Shown piece after piece: positions 27,193 through 37,469 of a stretch of DNA of 64,000 nucleotides. The stretch covers positions 45,769 through 109,768 of the forward strand of contig NZ_JAGXJN010000031.1 of assembly GCF_019091455.1 (NCBI RefSeq), in the 5' to 3' direction. Positions within the stretch are counted from its first letter, which is position 1. Every line of letters begins with the position of its first letter. The notes below the pieces were generated by a model. It saw nothing but the letters and a program-made list of their open reading frames with translations. It searched no databases and was not told the origin of the DNA. Both the position numbers and the translations under genes were made by a program. Source of the DNA: Chitinophaga sp. GbtcB8. GTDB taxonomy: Bacteria > Bacteroidota > Bacteroidia > Chitinophagales > Chitinophagaceae.

Positions 27193-30100
27193 TTAAAAGC
27201 GGATGTTTGCCCCAACCATGTATGTTCTGGGCCTGGGATAATATCCAAGGTCCACCCCGGATGAAAAACCTTCATTATATCCAACTTCCGGATCCATTCC
27301 TTTGTAACCGGTAATGGTGAAAGCATTCAGCACTGAAGCATATACTCTTAGCTTGCCCAGGTAGCTTTTCTTAACAAGGTTTGCAAAATCATATCCGAGC
27401 GTGATGGTGCTGATACGAAGATATTTTCCATCATAGATGTAGAGGTCTGAGAACTGCGCCCAGTTAACGCCGTCTTCTGTTACCCGGGGAATCCTGTTGG
27501 ATGTTCCGGGACCATGCCAGCGTTCCAGGATCCCTGTAGTATAATTACCAAAGCCACCCGGACCTCTCCAGGACTGCACCAGCTGATTGCCGGAAACACC
27601 GGATGCCTGTATAAACAGATCAAAACCTTTATAACCCAGCGCTACGTTAAAACCAAATGTGAGATTAGGGTTAGGATCACCGATCTTTGTTTTGTCATTG
27701 GCATCAATGGCTCCATCGCCGTTCAGATCAACATAACGAACATCCCCTGGCTGGGCGGTGGGCTGAATGGGTGTACCTGATTTGCCTTTATAGGCCAGCA
27801 CGTCTTCTGCTGTTTGAAAAATGCCGTCCGTTTTAAAGCCCCAGAAATAACCTACCGGCTCACCATTTGCCGCACGGTAAAACTCACCCGCATTGGCATA
27901 CAGCACATTGGTATTGCCATGCAGCACATGATCATTTGTGGGAATATTCCCTATCCTGTTCCTGTTATAAGCGCCGTTCACACCAATTGAATAATTGAAG
28001 TTCTTACCAATGCTGTTCTGGTAATTAAGCGCCAGCTCAACGCCTTTATTCGTTACATCCCCCCCGTTGATCAGCGGCGCATCGGCGCCGGCAGTGGCAA
28101 GAATAGGTACGGTAATTAACCAGTCTTTTGTTTTCTTGTTGTAATAGTCAAAAGTTACGTTCAGGTTTTTCAGCACGGTAGCATCAAAGCCGATATTGGT
28201 TTGCTCGGAGGTTTCCCATTTTACATCAGGATTAGCGATGCGGCTTGGGAAGGCGCCCTGCGTATTTGCCCCTTCAACAGGCCCGAAGATATAGGCCGTA
28301 TTACTGAAGCTGATGGGAGATAAATATTGATAAGCCGCCACATTCTGATTACCTACCCGGCCCCAGCTGCCGCGGATCTTCAGGAAATCCAGCCAATGAG
28401 CGCCCTGCATAAAGCTTTCCATAGAGGCCACCCATCCTGCGGACACAGAAGGGAAATATCCCCAGCGATGCCCGGGTGCAAATCTTGATGAGCCATCAGA
28501 CCTGAAGGTGATATTCAGCAGATATTTTTCGCGGAAATCGTATTGCAGCCGCCCGAAATAAGACAGCAAAGCATTCTCAGTCGGCCCTCCGCCAATGCTC
28601 ATATAAGGCGCACCCCTGTTCACATTCTGCGCCACGGAAAGGTAAGCATGCTGCAGATCGGCCACACGCAGGTACCAGTTGTTACCATTCATACCCACTG
28701 TTTTTGTTTTCAGCGAAGAGCTGCCTGCCATTACGCTGAAGTGGTGATCAGTGGCTATATTAAAATCATAGCTCAGTAAATTATCGAACTGAAGGGTTAG
28801 CCCGTTACCCATTGACTGGCTTACCTTGGAAGTATCATTAAACGCATAAATAGAGAGGTGGTAAACCGGGGTATAACCGTGGCTTTGATTAGAGGTGTAA
28901 TTTAAACCCAGGCTGGAGCGGAACTTTAATCCCTTAATGGGCTCGGCCTGTATATATACATCGCCAAACAAACCCTGGTTGCTGTTGCGGTTACGCGTAG
29001 TGTAGTCCATTACAGCGTAGGGGTTGGATTCTGTATTGTTCCATGCCTGGTCCGGTTTTCCCGGGTACCAGCCTTTCTGGTCACTGCTGAAATAATTGCC
29101 GGCTGCATCATACATGGGCAGGAGCGGGCTTGTACTAAAAGACGAACGTAAGGTGTTATTGTACTGGCCATCTACCAAAATTCCATGCGTGTTCTGGTAA
29201 TTGAATGTAAGATGCTCACCTATCTTAATAATATTCTGGTATAAGTTGTGATCGGAGTTGACCCTGAACGTATAACGCTCGAAGTTAGAAATGTTAGAGC
29301 CGCCTACAATACCGCCCTGGCCTGTATATCCCAATGATAAGGAATAGGCTGAACCGGCACCGCCGCCCTGTACGCCCAGCACATAGTTCTGGGTGGGTAC
29401 ATTGCTCTTAAACATCTGATCCATCCAGCTGGTATTTACGGGCAAATTGTCAATTACGTCATTGCTGAAATAAGGCGCTTTACCGGAGTTGGTTGCAGCT
29501 TCATTTATAATGGTGGCATACTCTTTTGCATTCAGCAGCTTTGCTTTACGTGCAACGTTCTGGGCGCCGTAAAAAACATCCAGGGTAACCTGCGCTTTCT
29601 GATTGTTCTTCCCTGAGCGGGTAGTAACCAGGATAACGCCATTGGCTGCCTGGGAACCGTAAATAGCAGCGGAAGCGGCATCCTTCAGGATGTCTATGGA
29701 CTCAATATCAGCAGGATTCAGGTATGAGATGTCGCCGGTTTGAACGCCATCAACAATATACAGCGGAGAAAAATTACCCACCGTACCCTTACCACGGATA
29801 ATAACATTCATGCCTGAACCGGGCTGCCCTGAATAAGAGGTGATCTGCACACCCGGTGCCTGCCCCTGCAAAGCCTGCAGCGCATTGGTAGTATTCTGCT
29901 TTTGAATATCGGCGCCTTTTACCTGTATGTTGGCGCCTGTTACCAGCTTTTTCTTTTGTGTGCCGTAACCGATCACCACTACATTCTCCAGCTGGTTCTC
30001 CGATTCCAGCAGCTGGATCCTTAATTCAGGCGATTCAACCTTCACCTCTTTTGCAACAAACCCTACGGAAGTGATCACCAGCACATCACCGGTGGATGCG

Positions 30101-30315
30101 TTAATAGAAAACTTTCCTGATTCATCCGCAATGGCGGCAGTTTGGGTATTCTTAACGTTAACCGACGCGCCCGGAACCGGGGCGGACGTGCTTTGGCTGG
30201 TGATGGTCCCACTCACTTTTGCTGTTTGGGCATAAGTGTTTTTGCTTAGGGTAAAAATCATAATTGTCCCCCATAACAGCAATATTCGCAAGCGAATAAT
30301 TTTGGCTGACTTCAT
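27193..30315 (-). CDS. SusC-like TonB-dependent outer-membrane transporter (SusC2)
   Basis: A 1040-residue protein with a signal peptide (near TYAQ, ~30), a carboxypeptidase-regulatory-like domain (SGTITSQSTSAPVPGASV), a plug (VVVIGYGTQKKKLVTGANI, then YIVDGVQTGD) and a long beta-barrel ending in YMVGANIRF. No STN domain. The N-terminal ~120 residues are strikingly similar to SusC1, including the MKS-K-IRLRIL start, so the two arose by duplication; similarity falls through the barrel. The start codon is 10 bases after the GH31 stop, so GH31 and SusC2 share a transcript. Likely function is oligosaccharide import together with SusD2. Confidence 0.95.
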   Translation of the reverse strand: MKSAKIIRLRILLLWGTIMIFTLSKNTYAQTAKVSGTITSQSTSAPVPGASVNVKNTQTAAIADESGKFSINASTGDVLVITSVGFVAKEVKVESPELRIQLLESENQLENVVVIGYGTQKKKLVTGANIQVKGADIQKQNTTNALQALQGQAPGVQITSYSGQPGSGMNVIIRGKGTVGNFSPLYIVDGVQTGDISYLNPADIESIDILKDAASAAIYGSQAANGVILVTTRSGKNNQKAQVTLDVFYGAQNVARKAKLLNAKEYATIINEAATNSGKAPYFSNDVIDNLPVNTSWMDQMFKSNVPTQNYVLGVQGGGAGSAYSLSLGYTGQGGIVGGSNISNFERYTFRVNSDHNLYQNIIKIGEHLTFNYQNTHGILVDGQYNNTLRSSFSTSPLLPMYDAAGNYFSSDQKGWYPGKPDQAWNNTESNPYAVMDYTTRNRNSNQGLFGDVYIQAEPIKGLKFRSSLGLNYTSNQSHGYTPVYHLSIYAFNDTSKVSQSMGNGLTLQFDNLLSYDFNIATDHHFSVMAGSSSLKTKTVGMNGNNWYLRVADLQHAYLSVAQNVNRGAPYMSIGGGPTENALLSYFGRLQYDFREKYLLNITFRSDGSSRFAPGHRWGYFPSVSAGWVASMESFMQGAHWLDFLKIRGSWGRVGNQNVAAYQYLSPISFSNTAYIFGPVEGANTQGAFPSRIANPDVKWETSEQTNIGFDATVLKNLNVTFDYYNKKTKDWLITVPILATAGADAPLINGGDVTNKGVELALNYQNSIGKNFNYSIGVNGAYNRNRIGNIPTNDHVLHGNTNVLYANAGEFYRAANGEPVGYFWGFKTDGIFQTAEDVLAYKGKSGTPIQPTAQPGDVRYVDLNGDGAIDANDKTKIGDPNPNLTFGFNVALGYKGFDLFIQASGVSGNQLVQSWRGPGGFGNYTTGILERWHGPGTSNRIPRVTEDGVNWAQFSDLYIYDGKYLRISTITLGYDFANLVKKSYLGKLRVYASVLNAFTITGYKGMDPEVGYNEGFSSGVDLGYYPRPRTYMVGANIRF

Positions 30316-30325
30316 ACGTGTGAAT

Positions 30326-33190
30326 TTAAAATTGGCTATTTTTTATGTTTAGATGTTTCCCTTCATAAACCACTTCTTTATCGCATGCTGTATCAAGATC
30401 CAGGCGCCTTGTTTTATTAGGCGTTATCATATTTATACGGAAGGTTCTTTTTTGCAGCATCCCGTTGAATGATCCCTTCCGGTCTCCGATGGTAACGGTT
30501 CCTGTTGCTTCATTATATTTTACCGGGATAATAGAAAAAGCGCCTTTTTCATAATTGTAATTGGCTCCTTCATCTTCATACAGGTTAAAGGATGCATCGG
30601 CTCCGGTGTAAATGTTTAAGGTGATGGTATCGGCCTGTTTTTCTGTGGTGTATTGCAATGCAGGTCCAAAAGGCAGGATGGAGCCGGCTTTTACAAACAG
30701 CGGCATTCGTTCATAAGGAGCTTCGGCAATAATTTTTTGACCGCCTGCATACCATTTCCCAGAATAGAGATCATACCAGCCGGCACATTGGGGCAGGTAC
30801 AGGGCACGTTCTGTTTTCCTGTATTCGCAAACAGGACTTACCAGCAGCGCAGGGCCAAACATATATTGATCTCCGATGTTCAGCACAGCTGTATCTGCTG
30901 CAAAGTCCATTGCAAGGCCCCGCATAATCGTATAGTCATTATGGTAACCCCATCCTGCCAGCGAATAGATATAGGGAAGTAAACGGTAACGCAGCTTATC
31001 GTAATAGAGAAAACTTTTATAGGCAGGATGATCCTCCGGGGCTGTATTAAATACCTCGCGGTAAGGGAATTGCCCATGGGAACGGAACAAAGGAGCAAAG
31101 GCGCCAAACTGCGACCAGCGGGTCATCAGCTCCCTCCACTCTTCCAGGTTTTCACTATCCGGCTTTTCAAATTTCCCCGGCACCACAAAACCGCCTATAT
31201 CCATGGTCCAGTAAGGAAGTCCCGACATAGAAAAGTTCACGCCTGCGGTTATCTGCGCTTTCATATCCTGCCAGGTGGAGCCGATATCACCGCTCCATAT
31301 GGCTGCTGCATAACGTTGTGAACCTGCAAAGCCGGAGCGTGTAAGCAGGAAAACCCTTTTATTGGGATCCGTTGAACGCTGCCCTTCATAGATCCCTTTT
31401 GCATTTTGCAGGGGATAGGCATTCAGGAATTCGGCTGCACTGCCTAAAGCGGTGGGCGTCATTTGCAGCTTTCTTTTATCCGGGCTTACATTGGAGAGAA
31501 TGTCCGGCTCACTGGCGTCCATCCACCATGCGTCAATGCCTTTACTATAGATCTTATCATTGATCAGGTTCCAGAATCCTTTCCGGGCATCTCTGTTAAA
31601 GGCGTCGTAAAAAGTAGAAACATATCCGGTGCCGATCCAGTCTTTTTGCCGGTCGGCTATATTCCTTTTATAAAGCCATCCATTCTTATCAAACTCGTTG
31701 TATGCTGAGATGCCGTCGTAAAACTTCGGCCACACCGATATCATGATGTGGGTGTTGTATTTCTTATGCAACACATCGATCATACTGCCGGGAGAAGGAA
31801 AACGTTTTTCATCGAATTCCTGGCTGCCCCATTCGGCTTCCTTCCAATAGCTCCAGTCCAGCACGATATTGTCAATAGGGATCTTTCTCTTGCGGAATTC
31901 ATCAACCGTGGTAAGGATCTCATCCTGTGTTTTATATCGCTCCCTGCTTTGCCTGGAACCCAATGCCCATTTGGGCACTATAGGCGCTTTACCGGTAAGA
32001 TCCCGGTAACCGGAGATCACCTCATCCATATTATTACCATACACGAAGTAGTAATCAACCTGTTTGCCTGCTTCGGAACAAAAGCCAAAACTGTTTTGCT
32101 CTTCTTCGTTCAATGGCTCCTGCCATTTCAGAGAAAGATAGGATTCGCCTCCTTCAGGTGTCCATTCAATTTTAACAGGTATTTTCTCTCCTTTTTTGAA
32201 ATCCCAGGGCACCAATGCAGACGCGGGGTTCCAGGCTTTGCGCCAGCGGTCTAAAACAAGCTTTCCATCCAGCCACACTTTCAGGGAACCACCGTAGGTG
32301 AACCGGAACTGGTGAAGGCCTGACAGATGACTGGCAAGGCTCCCTTCCCAGGTTACCATGCCCGTGGCAGGCGTAAATTCCCGGGGAAGCTGGATCCTGG
32401 AATCTCCCAGGAACTCCATATTGATATTTGCCTCAGCTCTTTCTGTACTTATTTCTTCTGGGTTGTGCGTATTGTTGATGTATGAAGCGGTAAGCCAGCC
32501 CGGTTCTCCCTGCTTTGAAAAAAGCTGCATGGAGGAAAGCGGGTGCAGCGGCCTTACATCACCGGCCCTGGTCAGGGAATAATTATCCCACAGAATGCCA
32601 TAGTTTTTACTGGAAATCAAAAATGGAACGGCTACTTCGGTATTGTTCTGGAAGAAAGTAACCTGCTGCCCCCGGTAATTCATGATACCGTCCTGGTGCT
32701 GGCCCAATCCATACCATGCATCACTGCCTGTTGTCTGAAAGGTTTGCGTGAGCGTGTAAGACCGTTTGCCGTCAAATACTACGGGTTGAAAATTCCTTCC
32801 AAACGGCTGTTTTTCAGCCAGTATTTTTTTGCCGCTGAGATCCGTGAAAGTAACGGCCCCGGTTTTACGGTCGATAGTAGCGATTAATTTGGAGGTTTTG
32901 AGTGTGAGACTTTCTTTAGAAGGAATCACATTCCAGGTAAGCCCGGGCTTTTTTTTGTAAACAGTGATCAGGCTATTGCCGGGAGCTATTTCTTTGCCGG
33001 GAGCTGCGATCACTCTTATAATATTATCCGCAATCACTTCCAGCTTAACGGCATTCGATGAGCCGGTTAGCAAAGGGTCTGTAAAAAGTAATACGCCATC
33101 AGGAAGTTTGATGTAGGCGGGTGGCACTGCCAATAAGTCATTCAATAACGCAGAAGCCAACAGGCTAAACAGCAGCAATCTCAATTTCAT
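30326..33190 (-). CDS. GH31 alpha-xylosidase-like enzyme with PA14 insert, secreted
   Basis: A 954-residue protein with an N-terminal signal (MKLRLLLFSLLASALLNDLLA). A beta-sandwich (~25-225) is followed by a PA14 domain (~230-375, with LHQFRFTYGGSLKVWLDGK) and the GH31 barrel. The nucleophile is Asp558 in DAWWMDASEPD and the acid/base Asp635 in IWSGDIGSTW. A PA14 insert between sandwich and barrel is the mark of xyloglucan-specific alpha-xylosidases that use longer oligosaccharides, such as the characterised Cellvibrio and Bacteroides ovatus enzymes. It removes alpha-1,6-xylose from the non-reducing end. It is the first gene of its operon, directly after the HTCS regulator and a promoter block, ahead of SusC2 and SusD2. 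This gene is the best single indicator that the locus targets xyloglucan. Confidence 0.92.
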   Translation of the reverse strand: MKLRLLLFSLLASALLNDLLAVPPAYIKLPDGVLLFTDPLLTGSSNAVKLEVIADNIIRVIAAPGKEIAPGNSLITVYKKKPGLTWNVIPSKESLTLKTSKLIATIDRKTGAVTFTDLSGKKILAEKQPFGRNFQPVVFDGKRSYTLTQTFQTTGSDAWYGLGQHQDGIMNYRGQQVTFFQNNTEVAVPFLISSKNYGILWDNYSLTRAGDVRPLHPLSSMQLFSKQGEPGWLTASYINNTHNPEEISTERAEANINMEFLGDSRIQLPREFTPATGMVTWEGSLASHLSGLHQFRFTYGGSLKVWLDGKLVLDRWRKAWNPASALVPWDFKKGEKIPVKIEWTPEGGESYLSLKWQEPLNEEEQNSFGFCSEAGKQVDYYFVYGNNMDEVISGYRDLTGKAPIVPKWALGSRQSRERYKTQDEILTTVDEFRKRKIPIDNIVLDWSYWKEAEWGSQEFDEKRFPSPGSMIDVLHKKYNTHIMISVWPKFYDGISAYNEFDKNGWLYKRNIADRQKDWIGTGYVSTFYDAFNRDARKGFWNLINDKIYSKGIDAWWMDASEPDILSNVSPDKRKLQMTPTALGSAAEFLNAYPLQNAKGIYEGQRSTDPNKRVFLLTRSGFAGSQRYAAAIWSGDIGSTWQDMKAQITAGVNFSMSGLPYWTMDIGGFVVPGKFEKPDSENLEEWRELMTRWSQFGAFAPLFRSHGQFPYREVFNTAPEDHPAYKSFLYYDKLRYRLLPYIYSLAGWGYHNDYTIMRGLAMDFAADTAVLNIGDQYMFGPALLVSPVCEYRKTERALYLPQCAGWYDLYSGKWYAGGQKIIAEAPYERMPLFVKAGSILPFGPALQYTTEKQADTITLNIYTGADASFNLYEDEGANYNYEKGAFSIIPVKYNEATGTVTIGDRKGSFNGMLQKRTFRINMITPNKTRRLDLDTACDKEVVYEGKHLNIKNSQF

Positions 33191-33281
33191 ACACGTGAAT
33201 TAGAAATGCTGTAAAGCTATTGCCTGGCCGTTTGAAAGCAGGCGGTTGAATGTTTCAAACTAGGGGGTTAAATGTTACAAA
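33191..33281 (-). promoter_or_regulatory. Promoter and candidate HTCS operator of the GH31-SusC2-SusD2 operon
   Basis: Minus-strand order: TTTGTAACATTTAACCCCC, a second C-rich repeat (CCGCC) 22 bases downstream (plus-strand 33263-33267 and 33241-33245), TTTCAAA, then TAGCTTTA (33212-33219) as the -7-like box, and ATG 22 bases further. The whole block, including distance to the start codon, is repeated at 25461-25549 in front of the SusC1 operon. Two C-rich half-sites about two helical turns apart are what an AraC-type HTCS output domain would bind. Confidence 0.65.
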
Positions 33282-33320
33282 GAGCTGATTTTCATCGCCA
33301 TCTTTTTGACAGAAAGGAAA

Positions 33321-36300
33321 CTAATTATCTCTATTCCTGATATTTGTTATGTATTGTGAGGGTAACATATTAAACTCTTCCTTGAAAAATTTGGAGAAGA
33401 TCTTGGGATCATTGAATCCTACCTCGTATGCAATTTCGGCAATTGACATTCCGCTTTTATCTAATAATTGAGCCGCTCTTTTCAAACGGATGGAACGGAT
33501 AAACTCCAACGGCGACCTGCCGGTAAGGGAAACGATCTTTCTATAAAAGGTAACCCGGCTCATGCACATCTCACGGCTAAGATCTTCCACCGAAAAATCC
33601 GGGTTATCTATTTGCTTTTCAACAGCTTCCAAAGCCTGTTTCAGGAATTTTTCGTCCACAGGGGTGATGGTAACCTCCCCGGGATTCACCTCAATCTGCT
33701 TCTGGAACCTCTTTTGCAACAATTTTTGCTGTGTCAGCAGGTTATTGATGCGGGAGGCCAGGATCTCAAAAGTGAAAGGTTTTGTGATATAATCGTTCAC
33801 GCCTGCTTTCAAACCCTCCAGCTGTTTTTCCTCACTTCCCATGGCGGTAAGCAAAACAACGGGAATATGGGCCGTGAGCGTTTCCGTCTTAATTTTTTTG
33901 ACCAGCTCCACCCCGTCCATTAAAGGCATCATAATGTCGCTCACCACCAGGTCGGGGTTTAGCTGCTTTATTTTCTCCCAGCCTTCCTTTCCGTTCGTGG
34001 CTTCTTCTATACGGTATTGCCCTTTCAGGTTGTCCTTTAAATAAAAGCGCAGGTCCTCATTGTCCTCTACTATGAGTATGGTTTTCCTCTTATCGCCCTT
34101 TTTACTTTCTTCTAATACTATGGGTTCTCCATTTTCTGCCGGTAAAGGGGTGGTTACAGCCCGGGCCGGGGATTCATAAATCTTCTTTGCGGGAAGCAGC
34201 ACGGTAAAACAGGTACCCTGATCCCGCTCGCTTTTTACGGTAATGATCCCGTTATGCAATTTTACAAACTCTTTTGTAATAGCCAGGCCAATGCCCGTTC
34301 CCTGGTTCACCATGCTTTCCGGGACCTCTGTTTGAAAGAACCGTTCAAAGATCTTTTCGTGCTGACCGGCCGGGATCCCGATACCGGTATCTTTTACTTC
34401 AATGGCCAGTGTTCCATCCCCTTCATTATTTACCGGCGGCTGATAAATAAGGTTAATGCTCACGGCGCCGTTATCATGCGTATACTTAAAAGCATTCGAA
34501 AGGAGGTTGAACAGGATCTTTTCAATCTTATCCTTATCGAAATAAATTTCCAGGCTGTCAATATTAGCGGAGAATGAAAATTGGATCTTTTTCTTTTCCG
34601 CAATATCCGCAAACGAACGGCTGATTTCCCCGCTAAACCCGATAATGTCGCCTATGGAAGGGTGTAATCTTACTTCCTGCACTTCCATCTTCCTGAAATC
34701 CAGCAGCTGGTTTACCAGGTTCAGTAAGCGTTTTGCGTTACGCTGCACCAGGTTTAATTGCTTTACCTGCTCTTCATCTGCAGTATGCTTAATGATCTTG
34801 TCCAATGGGGCAATGATCAGACTTAACGGGGTGCGGAATTCATGGCTTACATTGGTAAAGAATTTTGTCTTTAACTGTTCCAGCGCATGCGCCCTTTCTG
34901 CTTCCCTGCGTTGTTGCTGCACTTCAAAGCGCATGCGTATCCGGTCTAATGTAATACGCCGGGCAAGTAAGAACAAGCCTGCAGCAATCAATATATAAAT
35001 AATATAGGCAAGGGGAGTTCGCCAGAACGGCGGCTCAATATTGATCTGCAAAGCTTTAATGTTACTCCAGGAACCATCCCGGCCTAAAACCTTTACTTTA
35101 AAAACATAATGACCAGGATTAAGGTTGGTGTAAGTAACCCTTCTTTGGCTGCCATCTGCATAAAACCAATCTGTATTAAACCCTTCCAGCATGTATGCAT
35201 ACTTATTAGAAGCATTGCCGCCAAAATCAAGGGAAGCAAATTCAATGGAGAAAACGTTCTCTTTATGTTTCAGGTCTATGTGCTGCAGCCTTGGTAAAGA
35301 TTGCGGCAGCAGGGTTCTGTTATTGATCCGCTCACCCGGCGCCACTTCTTTATTTAAGATCTGCAAACCGGTAAAAACAATTTTAGGATGGTAAGCAGGC
35401 TTTTTTATGTTATCCGGATCAATAATATTAAACCCAAAAGGACCGCCAAAGATCAACTCACCGGCCCGTGTTTTGAGTGCTGCATTTTCATTAAATTCAC
35501 GGTTCTGCAGGTTGTTCGTCTCATCGTAGCTAATAACAGAGAAAGTAAGTCCGCTATTCGTTTGCTTTGGAATGGCATTACACAAACCATTGGGCGTGGA
35601 GAGCCAGAATGTTTGATGATCGTCTTCAAGAATATCCAGGATCATGTTATCGGGCAAGCCATCTGCGGTAGTGAAGGTCTGAAATTCTTTTGTTCGTTCA
35701 TTAAACAAATTCAAACCGTCTCCCGTTCCCAGCCAGATCCGTCCCTTGCTGTCTTCCAGGATACAGGAAACAATATTGTTGCTTAAACTATTTTTGTTGT
35801 TTGTATGCTGATAAAAGACCGGAATGCTTTTATTCTTTTCAAAAACGGCCACCCCGGCATTTGTACCGATCCATAAATTACCCTTTCTATCCTGAAGGAT
35901 GTTAAAAATGTACTCGGTAAGTGCACCCCCTGCCTGGCCTGTGTAATGGTCAAACTTATTTGTACTCCTGTTAAAACGATTCAGGCCGCCACCCAAAGTA
36001 CCGATCCATAAATTCTGGTCCTGGTCCTCAAATATTTCCCAAACCCGGTCGTCTCCCAAACTTGAAGAATCACGATCGTCATGCCGGTAGTGTGTAAACT
36101 TCTTTCCGTCAAAACGGTCAAGGCCCCCCAGGTAAGTTCCAATCCAGAGTATACCTGTATGATCGATCCACAAACTTACAATTACATTTCCCGTCAGGCT
36201 GTTTTGGTTGTTTGGATCGTGCAGATACTGTTTAAAAGTATTGTTCTTCCTATCAAAGTAAATGAGTCCCCCGCCATTGGTCCCGATCCAGATATTACCC

Positions 36301-37469
36301 AGCCTGTCTTCAACAAAACGGTTTACATCATCATATTGAAGGCTCTTTGCATTCAATTCCTGGTGATGATAATATGGAAATTGTACGATGTTGCTGTTTA
36401 AATAATTTACCCCCTGCTTATATGTTCCCAGCCAGATAATGCCGTTATCGTCTTTATAGATCGTGTTGATGCTGTTTTGGCTCAGGCTTTTAGGATCCTG
36501 GGGATCATTCAGCAGGTAACTGGTTTGAAAGCTGTTCTTCTTATTGATCAGGGCTACTCCCCCATGGTCCGTTCCTACCCAGATCAAACCATTATTATCC
36601 TGAATGATCTGGCTTACTACTTCTGAAATCAGCCTGGCTGGAGAGGACTTTTTATTAACCTGCCTGATGGTATTATCCTGCGGATGAAAAAGAAAAGCTC
36701 CATAGGTGTAACACCAGATCCAAACATCTCCATCATTGTCTATAAAAAGGCTATTAGGATTATTCCCTTTATGCTGTTCCTGCAATGCAGTGCTGGAGAA
36801 TATAACCTTATCCAATGTTATGTCATATTCCTGCAAAAATCCATTTTGATATACGAGCCATAACTTCCCATCTTTTGTTTCTTTAACGGAAGTGATCTTT
36901 CCGGGAGAATGGAGTGTGTCCTGGTACCTGAATGGTTTTACTCTTTTATCAGTAGCTGAATATAAATATAAACCCAGGTCATTGTAAAGGAACCAGTATC
37001 TGTGATCATTCCCTTTCACGACACCCGCAATCACTCCCGGGGGTAACCCGAGCAGACGTAAATAGTTAAAATAGTCTGCATCAAACTTTTCGGTGTCCGG
37101 ATTATAAATACAAGCCCCTCCTCCTGTTGACACCCACATCTTTCTGTCAGGAAGCTCATACAGCGACAGGACATTATTATTCTTTAGCGAAGAGCTGTCA
37201 CTGTGATTTTGACGGAATATCCTGCACATATATCCATCATAGCGGTTAAGTCCGGCCGCGGTACCAAACCATAAAAAGCCATCCGGATCTTTTAATACTG
37301 CATTCACCTGGTTGTGTGAAAGCCCGCTGTGCATATCAAGCCTGGAGAAATTATAATGGTCACGTTGTGCAAAAACTAAAGCCGGAAACAGCAGTAAACC
37401 AACTGAAATAAAAAAACGTATTACAAATTTAAGGTGGTTCAAAACAGACTGTATCATTTTAAGTTTCAT
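33321..37469 (-). CDS. Hybrid two-component system regulator (HTCS)
   Basis: A 1382-residue inner-membrane sensor-regulator. A signal sequence (to about AQ35) leads to a periplasmic sensor of two seven-bladed propellers built from repeats such as FLWFGTAAGLNRYDG and NLWIGTLGGGLNRFNR, then a Y_Y_Y domain (~725-810). One membrane segment (~818-838, IIYILIAAGLFLLARR) precedes a HisKA domain with phospho-acceptor His876 (NVSHEFRTPLS), an ATPase domain (DTGIGIP), a receiver with Asp1178 (VVSDIMMPLMDG) and a C-terminal AraC-type helix-turn-helix (~1275-1378). HTCS proteins bind a glycan breakdown product and activate adjacent utilization loci. The gene lies 130 bases upstream of GH31 on the same strand, with the GH31 promoter between. 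It is the obvious activator of both operons with the shared promoter block. Confidence 0.96.
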   Translation of the reverse strand: MKLKMIQSVLNHLKFVIRFFISVGLLLFPALVFAQRDHYNFSRLDMHSGLSHNQVNAVLKDPDGFLWFGTAAGLNRYDGYMCRIFRQNHSDSSSLKNNNVLSLYELPDRKMWVSTGGGACIYNPDTEKFDADYFNYLRLLGLPPGVIAGVVKGNDHRYWFLYNDLGLYLYSATDKRVKPFRYQDTLHSPGKITSVKETKDGKLWLVYQNGFLQEYDITLDKVIFSSTALQEQHKGNNPNSLFIDNDGDVWIWCYTYGAFLFHPQDNTIRQVNKKSSPARLISEVVSQIIQDNNGLIWVGTDHGGVALINKKNSFQTSYLLNDPQDPKSLSQNSINTIYKDDNGIIWLGTYKQGVNYLNSNIVQFPYYHHQELNAKSLQYDDVNRFVEDRLGNIWIGTNGGGLIYFDRKNNTFKQYLHDPNNQNSLTGNVIVSLWIDHTGILWIGTYLGGLDRFDGKKFTHYRHDDRDSSSLGDDRVWEIFEDQDQNLWIGTLGGGLNRFNRSTNKFDHYTGQAGGALTEYIFNILQDRKGNLWIGTNAGVAVFEKNKSIPVFYQHTNNKNSLSNNIVSCILEDSKGRIWLGTGDGLNLFNERTKEFQTFTTADGLPDNMILDILEDDHQTFWLSTPNGLCNAIPKQTNSGLTFSVISYDETNNLQNREFNENAALKTRAGELIFGGPFGFNIIDPDNIKKPAYHPKIVFTGLQILNKEVAPGERINNRTLLPQSLPRLQHIDLKHKENVFSIEFASLDFGGNASNKYAYMLEGFNTDWFYADGSQRRVTYTNLNPGHYVFKVKVLGRDGSWSNIKALQINIEPPFWRTPLAYIIYILIAAGLFLLARRITLDRIRMRFEVQQQRREAERAHALEQLKTKFFTNVSHEFRTPLSLIIAPLDKIIKHTADEEQVKQLNLVQRNAKRLLNLVNQLLDFRKMEVQEVRLHPSIGDIIGFSGEISRSFADIAEKKKIQFSFSANIDSLEIYFDKDKIEKILFNLLSNAFKYTHDNGAVSINLIYQPPVNNEGDGTLAIEVKDTGIGIPAGQHEKIFERFFQTEVPESMVNQGTGIGLAITKEFVKLHNGIITVKSERDQGTCFTVLLPAKKIYESPARAVTTPLPAENGEPIVLEESKKGDKRKTILIVEDNEDLRFYLKDNLKGQYRIEEATNGKEGWEKIKQLNPDLVVSDIMMPLMDGVELVKKIKTETLTAHIPVVLLTAMGSEEKQLEGLKAGVNDYITKPFTFEILASRINNLLTQQKLLQKRFQKQIEVNPGEVTITPVDEKFLKQALEAVEKQIDNPDFSVEDLSREMCMSRVTFYRKIVSLTGRSPLEFIRSIRLKRAAQLLDKSGMSIAEIAYEVGFNDPKIFSKFFKEEFNMLPSQYITNIRNRDN

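Noticed and set aside
22077..30315. Recent tandem duplication or assembly artefact of SusC1/SusC2
   Set aside because: The N-termini are similar but the barrels differ widely, so they are old paralogues, not an assembly repeat.
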